Shown here piece by piece: positions 56,090 to 64,000 of a stretch of DNA of 64,000 nucleotides (position 1 is the stretch's first letter; each line of letters begins with the position of its first letter). This stretch comes from Persicaria tinctoria (lineage: Eukaryota > Streptophyta > Magnoliopsida > Caryophyllales > Polygonaceae): NCBI GenBank assembly GCA_037127255.1, contig JBANSL010000012.1, forward strand, positions 32,975,115 to 33,039,114, in the 5' to 3' direction. The translations under genes and the position numbers were made by a program. The notes under the pieces were generated by a model. That model did not search any database, was not told where the DNA came from, and saw only the letters and a list, made by a program, of their open reading frames with translations.

Positions 56090-56603
56090 GTCAAAATCAA
56101 CTTTGATGGCTCCAGACTCTCTTTCGGTGAAGCTTTGTCTGCTTTTGTCATTCGGGATCAGGTTGGGGAGTTGGTGGCTTGCGATGCGACACTTTATGAG
56201 TTTATGGGTTTGTATCTCCGCTCGTGGCTGAAGCTCTCGGCCTTCGTGATTGTCTTATGGATGCAAAATCCATTTGCCTGTATCACATTGAAATTGAAGG
56301 TGATAGTTTTGTTATTATCAACTCTGTCAGATGTGTATGGAAGTGTCCCTGTGAGGTGGGGATTGTCATTTCTGACATTCTTATGTTGCTTCGGGATTTT
56401 GCTTCAACCTCTTGTGAGCAGATCCGAGAAGTCAACCGGGTTGCTGATAAGGTGGTCCATCTTCGGCATTCAGTGGACGCGGTTAGATTAGTGTCTCATC
56501 CAGAACTTCGTGTTCTTGTCCGAAATAACGCTCTTGGGTGGTGGTCTAGTAGGGTCTGACCTCGTCCAAAATATTACATGTTTAAAAAAAGAAAAAAAAA
56601 GTC
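56090..56603 (+). pseudogene. RNase H-like end of a LINE, 5'-truncated
   Basis: The frame starts VKINFDGS and, after a frameshift near 56205, continues VSPLVAEALGLRDCLMDAKS, EIEGDSFVIINSV and EVNRVADKVVHL, ending WWSSRV at 56559. The three acidic residues of the plant RVT_3/RNase H fold are visible (D in FDGS, E in AEAL, D in EGDS). An A-rich tail follows at about 56582-56603. This is the usual remnant of a plant L1-type element. It ends only about 57 bp before the start codon of the next gene. Confidence 0.7.
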
Positions 56604-56659
56604 TCAAAAAGGAAGGAAAACGGATAAGATATCCAGTATTGTGTTGTGGTGGGTTGGTA

Positions 56660-58095
56660 ATGGCGATGAGCTACAGTTACAACCCCGCGCACGTTAGCAG
56701 CTCCTCCACAACCCGTACAGCAACAGGATGGCCAAAACGACAGGAGATACAAGTGAGGTGCTCGTCGTTTCTGAAGAAGCCGAAGCCGGAGGGAAGACGA
56801 TTGGTCTCCATCTCCCTCCTCCTCCTCCCACTTGTGTCTCCTCCCCAACGTAAATTCCTCACTTTTATCCATTTTTATTTATTTTCAGCTGAAACAAGAT
56901 TGATTGATTAACTGAATTGATGTCCCTTCATCCTGTCTTGGCTTTGAGCTCTTGATTTGGCCTTGCAGATGCAATTGCTGGAAGCATCTTTGACAAATAT
57001 ATTAAAAGGTGTGTGAGTACTGCCTCTTTTGTACATTAACTGCCCATAAACATGAACTGCATTGTCATTTCCGATTGTGTTTTCCGCTCAGGAAAAAACT
57101 CGATCCTCTGGAGGATTATGTACCAGCTGTTATATTGACCCAGCTACAATTTCAGGACTTGGGTAAATTCAAACTGGTTCCTTCTTTGATCATCATATAT
57201 GGCTTCATGTGCTGTCTACCTCTGTCAAAAAAAAAAGATGAATTACTCTTCGTACTGCCCTTACATTCCACCAATCCACTGTGTAATGCAGAGAAAATTC
57301 TGGAAGTAGACCAACCTCAATATGCAGATTGTCGGTCACTACTTCGATCAGGCCCTGCATCATCTTTTCGTGCTAATGTCCGAGCTGTAAGATGCCTCAT
57401 TTTCCCACCTGATTGGTTATCTTTGCATAGGCTTTCAATAGGGGTAGATGACGTTTTCTGATAATCAGGCATTAAAACGATTTCTCTCTGCACTTTCAAT
57501 ATGCTGATTGTATGATCTTAGTTGACGACATCAACACGACTGAGAGTGTGTGAACTTGCGAGTATAGGTGGCTCAATATGCATCAGATGGTGGGATGGGC
57601 AAAGTCGCATTCGACAGCGTGGATCAATGCCTCAGGTAGCTTTCACTCAGTGTTCAAGTCTGCCTATGCAGCAAATGAGGTGTCAAAACAACTTTTGTTG
57701 CTTACTGTGGTTTCTATTGCTCTGCATTGAAGGGCACTGGAAGAACTCGATTCGCTGCTTTTACATGCTTCCAGAAATGATCCTGAAGCCTCAGTGAAGT
57801 TGATGAAGGGACAGATTGGTGTTGCTCTGACTGCATTGGACAGGCAAGTGTTCAACAATTCCGGGAATGCCCAAGGCGTGCGGCTTGATTTAGATTGGGT
57901 TTTCGGATTCAACTTGCTTGTTTACGCATAGCCAGTCGAGTAAAACACTCTTTGCTTTGCAGCTTGCTACAAACAGTTCCCTCTGATGTATTGGAGAAAG
58001 GGAAGGCCATAGCAGATTCCTATCGAGCTCCAGTCGCCCACGATGAATCTCTCGAGCTAGACTCAGACCTTAAACAGCTGGAATCGATTTTATGA
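56660..58095 (+). CDS. Probable thylakoid-lumen protein, seven exons
   Basis: Spliced frame 56660-56849, 56969-57008, 57092-57162, 57292-57386, 57568-57635, 57733-57843 and 57963-58095; 708 bases, 235 residues, phases consistent throughout. The first ATG is in MAMSYSYNP. Residues 1-45 are rich in Ser/Thr/Arg like a chloroplast transit peptide. GRRLVSISLLLLPLVSP then gives a twin-arginine plus hydrophobic segment, as in lumen-targeted proteins. The mature part (LDPLEDYVPAVILTQLQF, LLRSGPASSFRANVRAVAQY, KVAFDSVDQCLRALEELDSL) is helical and soluble. I recognise it as a plant-conserved chloroplast family but cannot name it or its reaction. Intron 6 uses a GC donor (AG|GCAAGT, 57844); with a GT donor the last exon would be out of frame. 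Confidence 0.8.
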
Positions 58096-58771
58096 AGAGG
58101 TTTCCTCAAATTAAAGGTGAATCAAAACTTTTCCTGGGGAGTAATATGGCTCTATGAGCAATGCCTCTTTACCTTCAACATTGTTTGCAAACACGCCTTG
58201 AACATGTACCATACACTGCCGAATCGAAGGTTAACTGAACTCATGATGCGCTGATTTCTTACAAGGATCTGATAATGAAAATGGAGTCACTACCAAAGCA
58301 AGGGCATTGATTTCATTTGTAAGAAAATCTTCTGTTATGATGTGTTCCTCAAAGTAAAGATCGCCCACAACCCCGGTAGGAGAAGACTATGATCATTGAA
58401 CATAAGTAGCGAAACAAGAAGAAGATGACTTCTACAACATACCCAACAAAATGTCGAAAGAAAAGAATGTATTATTGCAATGTTTGCATTTAGGAATACA
58501 GGGGTTCCGATTCGCAAGTGGCTCATTTCACACAGAGATGATGGCCAATCTAAATACAAGGACATATATTACACCCATCTTACATAAGATAAGCTAGTGG
58601 TCGACACTGACCATAAGGTATGAGCACAATACTCTACCCAGAACTACTCAAACTTATAATGCATTGGCTATTATGGTAACTACAACAAACGCAAAGGGGA
58701 GGAAAAAAACGCTAATAGGGAGAAAAACGCGTACACGATTATGGGCCGAGGCCATGGGTTTCAAAACCACA
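58096..58771. other. Convergent intergenic region (3' UTRs)
   Basis: The space between the stops of the two convergent genes, presumably both 3' untranslated regions. No gene or repeat is recognised. Confidence 0.5.
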
Positions 58772-61700
58772 TCAGTTGGTCGATATGCCCCTGTAGACAC
58801 GCTTCAGACTAAGGCAGGCAACGCGGAACTTTGCCATGGATACAGAGCCAATCTATCACACAAGTGAAAAAAATGAGGAGGTTTTTAAGGGAAATCTAGA
58901 AAAGCACATGCTAGTTATCTAAGAACATAAGTGCAAAAGACTGGATCTTATAAACCGAAAGAGTAGTAGAAAAAAGAACTTAAAAGAAAATGACAGCTCT
59001 CACCTTGGGGCAGAAGCGGATGTCAAGAGTCTCAAGCATGTTGCAACTTGATATTGCTGATAACAGTACTTCCTCATCGATGTTGCATGACTGCAGAGGC
59101 GATATGATAATGGTTAAAAGCAGTAATGACAGAGAAGAAAATCGGTATAACAAAAAGAATAAACTATTGCCCTTTCTTTCAGCCCAAACTACCCAACACA
59201 ATGGATCAGGTTATGAGACATCTGGTCTCCTTACAAGTATAGCATCAGTACAGCTGGTTAGACCGCCAGCGCCACTGAACTCCTTTTCACACTTAGTTTC
59301 CCCCTCCCTGGAGTGGTTGCCGTGTTGAGGTGAAACTTGCTAGCCCAATAACTCCAAAATTCCATTTAATTCAACTCTATTCCCTCAGTCTCGCCCCAGT
59401 TCTACAACACTTATCCAACCTTTGCGATTCTCACTCCACTCACCTTTATACTCCGCCAAACATAAGACCTAGGATCTGCATCAAAATGATCTGCGGGCTT
59501 GGACATTTACAATCTAGATGGTCATTCAACTAAATCTAAATAACGTCTTTTTGTTCCATATATGGGAAGGTTGAGGGCAACTCGATACAACATTAACTCT
59601 GAACAGCATGGAAATTTCAATACCACTTCCATGTCTGAATGGACAATCCAGTCCAGTTAGACAAAACACTGCCTCAACCCACATAAAAAGCAAAGAAAAC
59701 AACAAAAATGGAATTTTTACTTCACTCGGATAAATGGTGCATACCTGTAGAAATAGAAGCACGAGTCTTGGACACTGAAGCTTCAACACTTCCAGTGAGT
59801 AGCAATTGCTGAAGAAAGCACAGAAGTAAAACATCTTTTAGGGGATGAACTGGACAATGGAAATAGAAAGGAAAGCAAGAAATAGAAAGAAAGCTCAATA
59901 CCTAAGATTAAGCACGCACAAATTGGGGCATGACAGATAAACTTCTCTAAGATTGGCTGACAAGGAGAGGTTTAAAGATGTCATATTTTCGCAATGTGCA
60001 CTAACTGGAATATGAACCTTCTTAATATTGGGACAACCAACACAATTTAGATTCTGCAGAAAACGGTGAGGGAGCTTATTTTGCTGGTCTATGCACCCAT
60101 TAGAGGATAGGAGAGTATCCAATTGCCCCCTATACCGAACCTTGTCAGAGCTCCAGTCAAGGTCATGCATGTTAATGCATCCATTCAGGCTCACATGTGT
60201 CAGATGAGTACAGCTGGCAAGCAGTTCCTCTATAGCAGATTGGCAAAGAGTCCCATACGATAGATCCAACTCACATAAAGCAGGAAGAGCACCATCCATG
60301 TATAGAGCCTCTAGAGCTGTATCATCAAGATACTTACATGCTTGTAGCTTGAGTACCTTGAAAATATGAAACAAGTAAATACAAGTGCAACAACATTGCA
60401 GGTTTTCAACCTAACATCAGGTGACATCATAAAAATCATTCCATCAAGCATTCAAGCCAAGGCACTGTTCCTTTACATCTTTTTCAAGAACTGATCCTTT
60501 TCAAAATAATAAAACAAATACCAGCAACAAACTTAGAGAATTTTACTAGATTGATTCTCATAACTTATTCAAAAGAAATTAATAATAATGAACCAAACAT
60601 ACCTTGAGCTGCATGCAGGACTCAAAAACCGGTTGCAAATCCACCAAGAATGTGTAGGACAAATCAAGGTAGATGAGATTTTTCAATCGCTTCAAGGAGA
60701 TGAGTCCATCAGGACCAATAGATGGACAGGACATCAATATCAATGATTCAATCAGAGAGCATGAGACAGTTGTAGCTGACAAACAGTCATCCTTGAGTTG
60801 ACTGAAATTGTAAATAATTTAGACTTCAGATATGTTTACTCAAGACTTCAGATATCTTCTCCAGGATACTCCTTTGTTTAACAACATTTATATTTGAAAC
60901 ATATTCAAATTTATAAATCATGTATCTCATTTGTAGAACTTAATGCTTTTCATTATCATTTCTACATAAAGTCATAAATATTTCCAAACTGGTGTATACT
61001 GTACACAGATTTGACTTCATATTAACTGTGACAATGCTTGACAACTTTCAATCATCTTTGCAAAATACATTCATAATGAAGTGCTATTATAATTTATAAC
61101 AACAAATCTGTTTTATACTTTTATGATCATTATTTGATTGAAAAAACAGAACCTTCATGAACAGAAAATGGCAATTAGCAGGAATATAAGGGAACCATGC
61201 AGCAGTACCAAAAAAGAGGATATTTCAGTAATCTCATATATTTAATGTCCTTGATATACAAATGTCAAACAACAAATTTTACCGGCAAAATTTTCTATAA
61301 ATAAAAAAAGGAATTGGTGGTTAACCTGCAAAAGGAGGCATCTAGAGATGCCAACAAAGGACAATTAATGGATGCTTCAGCCAATACTCCACACCCTTTC
61401 AACTCAAGCAACACCATTGACGGAGCTTCAATAATCAAAGTGTTCAATTTGGGGCAAATTCCCAGATTAAGTGATTGAAGCCCAACCTGCAATTCAAATA
61501 AAATTTAAGCCAATAGCATAAATAAGTTAAATCACTATTGGTGTACAAATGATTTCCTCTACCTCTAGAGAACAAAATAGAACAAAAATTAGGATAGAAC
61601 TATACTACCATAGTGCCCTTCAATCAGAAATGGCATGGTTCACATAGCTGATAGCTCTAATAAAGCAATTAAATTTCACACCTAGAAGAAGCTCATACAT

Positions 61701-63490
61701 AACTAGATCCTACAAAAACCTCCCAAGAGGGAAATGGCATGGTGTGCACCATTAGTGTCAACCAGGTCAACAACAGATCCTAATGCACAAGGAGACAGGA
61801 GTCAATGTTTTCTCTTGCCATTTCCAAATAGTTTCTGTCAACCTTTTAACCTTCCGCAAATAAATGGAAAAAATAAGAAATTAAAATGACCAAATAAGCT
61901 GAAACAACAGTTTTTAAAAATTAAATATAGGAACATATATATAATAAACAAAAATAGGATTGAGTTTTAGGATTCAAGGCTTTAGCGTAGTGCTTAGTCT
62001 AATAAAACAGGCATTGGGCCTGAGAATCTAAACCCTGTCGCATGATAAAGAGATGGATTTAAAATTTCAACCTTCCATGTTCTTCTGTATACCTAGGAGC
62101 AAACATTTATTGGTTTTATAAAGTTATGCCATAAAATTAGATTACCATGAATACCACCTCTAAGCCTTATCTTATGGTTTGTCAAATGATTTTAAGTTAA
62201 CGAGTACAGTCATAAAACGAAAATGGCATTGGTGTTACTAATGAAGAGGTAAATGCAACATATACATACAGGCTTAATGTTCTACAAGAATCATTGAATT
62301 CAATTCTGATCTGAAATTTCAATTATAAATCTTAGTAAACCAAATAATAATATTCAAATTTGAAATCATGAGTTCAATATATTTTTCTTTCAACTTTTCT
62401 TTATATAAAAAAACAACAAACAAATTAGCCTGCCATGTGACCACAGGAGCACATACAATGGCAGCTGCTTGCTGCCTGATTCCCCCCTCCATGGTAAAAA
62501 AACAAATTGTTTAACAGGGTGGAAAGATTTAAAAGACACAGTTTGCCTGACTAAGTTGGTAAAGGGTGAGCTTTTTAACCACTACGTTACGGGCTCAAGT
62601 CTCAATGTCCCATTGATGCAATAATTTTTGTTCCTGTCATTTTTTAAAAACAAATATAATGTCTTATTTAAACTACAATTTTATGGTTTTTCTTCAATAT
62701 TTTTTAAAAAATTTCTTCATGATATATACTCCGTATATATATATATAAAAGAATTCTCAAAATTTTATTAAAAATTCTCGAAAAGACGAATTCCACCCCA
62801 TAACAAAAATGCAAAAAGAACAAGGTTTTCTTTCAATATGAATGCTGAACAAGTTTGTGGCATCAAGTAAAAGAATATGGAATTAATATTTGAATCCTCT
62901 CATACATGCAAATACATAAACACAAACATAGTGTGTGTGTGTGTGTGTATATATATAAACCAATAATCGCATACACAACACAAAAATAGATGCATTCCTT
63001 TTTATATTCGTATTTTTACGTGGTAGATTTGAATTTGAACGAACACCCAACACCCATAACACAAAATACAAAAAAATTACTTTGTACCTAACGAACATTG
63101 CACTGCATCATTGCATAAAGCCACACTACTCACTCTCAGTACTGATCCAAACCAAATGTCTCTTTATATCAGTATGGGATTATACAATTGCTATATCAGC
63201 CTAACACTGGAGAATGGTACTAATAGTAGTTAAGCCAACAGACCAAAAAAAAAAAAGAAGCAATCATGTATTAAAAAAAGCACTCCACTCAACATTTCAT
63301 GCTCATGCCCCATTATATCAAAGGAAAGATAACATACCGGGAAAAATGAAGCTCTTTCAAGATGATCACAACCATCCAAACGGATTTGCTCGAGATTAGG
63401 GCATTTTACATCTAGAGACGCAACTGCTCGACACCCTGCCAATGATAGCGAGACCAGAGAAGCGTTGCATAATCTCACTTCAGTGAGGCT
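58772..63490 (-). CDS. FBXL15: F-box/LRR-repeat protein 15 (SLOMO-like), last seven exons
   Basis: Minus-strand exons 63338-63490, 61326-61486, 60603-60801, 59902-60356, 59745-59808, 59004-59090 and 58772-58852 join to 1200 bases (399 residues and a TGA) with GT-AG introns and continuous phase. The product is leucine-rich repeats: LVSLSLAGCRAVASLDVKCP, VGLQSLNLGICPKLNTL, LMSCPSIGPDGLISL, LDLSYGTLCQSAIEELL, VSLNGCINMHDLDW, LETLDIRFCPK, and the end SVSMAKFRVACLSLKRV. The order matches Arabidopsis SLOMO (FBXL15), an F-box protein of about 990 residues that controls leaf initiation rate, presumably as an SCF ubiquitin-ligase substrate receptor. The F-box and first LRRs lie beyond the window. No disabling mutation seen. 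Confidence 0.87.
61487..63337 (-). other. Large SLOMO-like intron with GT/AT microsatellite
   Basis: This intron of 1.85 kb carries a (GT) run of about ten repeats passing into (AT) at 62929-62957 and another AT run near 62735. AT-rich, with no gene or complete transposon recognised. Confidence 0.6.
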
Positions 63491-64000
63491 CTGGTCAACA
63501 TAAAAATAACAAGACATAGGGAGAAACATGGTGATTAGCCTGTACTCAGCAACAAAAACTAAAGTTTGCGACTCTGAATAAAACAAAACCAATGTATTGA
63601 AGAGCGGAGGCATCATTGGTGTTAGATTGATACATAATGTTTAGAACCTTCCAAACGTGAAGTATGAGAATTCTAAGTTCAACTCATCAAAGCAACATAA
63701 AGCATGTGAAAAGAAAATGCATGAATGAGAATTTTAAAAAATCTATACACCAGACAAAAAGGTCTGGTCATCATAGCTGTCGTGCCAATTTTCCAAGAAA
63801 AAATGCGTAGGGAGGACGGAAAATAATAGTACAGCACAATGTCAAGAATTTGACCACATAATATGGACAGATTGAAGGGGAAAACTACAACATCTGACTC
63901 GACCTGAACCCAAATCCGACCGAAACCCGAAAATCTAGTGTCATGCATGATTTGAACCCGAATCCGAGCTTGATCCGTTTTGACCCGATGCCCAAATTGA
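63491..64000 (-). other. Upstream intron sequence of the SLOMO-like gene
   Basis: The next upstream exon is not inside the window; I see no open frame with LRR character here. 63890-63990 has repeated 'gacccgaa/ccgaatccga' words of unknown origin. Confidence 0.45.

Noticed and set aside
59330..59533. Plus-strand frame in the F-box gene
   Set aside because: Lies in an intron of the minus-strand gene, AT-rich, no similarity seen.

Overview
This is nuclear DNA from a flowering plant, most likely a eudicot; I cannot name the species. The evidence is spliced genes with GT-AG introns, wall-associated-kinase-like (WAKL) receptor-kinase sequence, a chloroplast-targeted protein, an F-box/LRR gene of the FBXL15/SLOMO type, and several nested LTR retrotransposons with plant-type primer-binding sites (PBS). 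No tRNA, rRNA, CRISPR array or bacterial feature was seen.

Layout. 1-1107 is the end of an LTR of an Athila-like family. 1108-2942 has no recognisable gene. About 2930-52765 is a tandem array of nine decayed WAKL units. Each unit carries a kinase on the minus strand, then on the plus strand a piece of the WAK ectodomain followed by a second, inverted copy of the kinase N-lobe. Every unit is therefore a foldback (arm, loop, arm). No unit is an intact gene, and several share the same disabling mutations.

Three large insertions split the array. TE1 (7853-19762, target duplication AAGAG) is a non-autonomous LTR element filled with three related families of short tandem repeats. It is itself interrupted by TE4 (10383-16077, target duplication CGCGT), an Athila-like element whose two LTRs face each other in inverted orientation. 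A solo LTR 'B' (target duplication GTTAA) has a second element, TE2 (21695-27272), inserted 3 bp inside its edge. TE3 (32050-44116, target duplication AGGGG) has LTRs of about 3.65 kb and only gag-type genes, and resembles the Ogre/Tat group. Its LTRs are full of hairpin motifs whose stems covary.

52766-56089 holds a dying chromodomain Ty3/gypsy integrase, another Athila-like LTR and an LTR scrap. 56090-56603 is the RNase H end of a LINE. The right edge holds the only genes that look alive: a seven-exon plus-strand gene for a probable thylakoid-lumen protein (56660-58095, with one GC-AG intron) and, convergent to it, the last seven exons of a minus-strand FBXL15/SLOMO-like F-box/LRR gene (58772-63490, continuing beyond the window).

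The most interesting signals are the foldback WAKL array (a candidate hairpin-siRNA source), the inverted-LTR insertion with a perfect target duplication, and the covarying hairpin families in TE3 and TE1.
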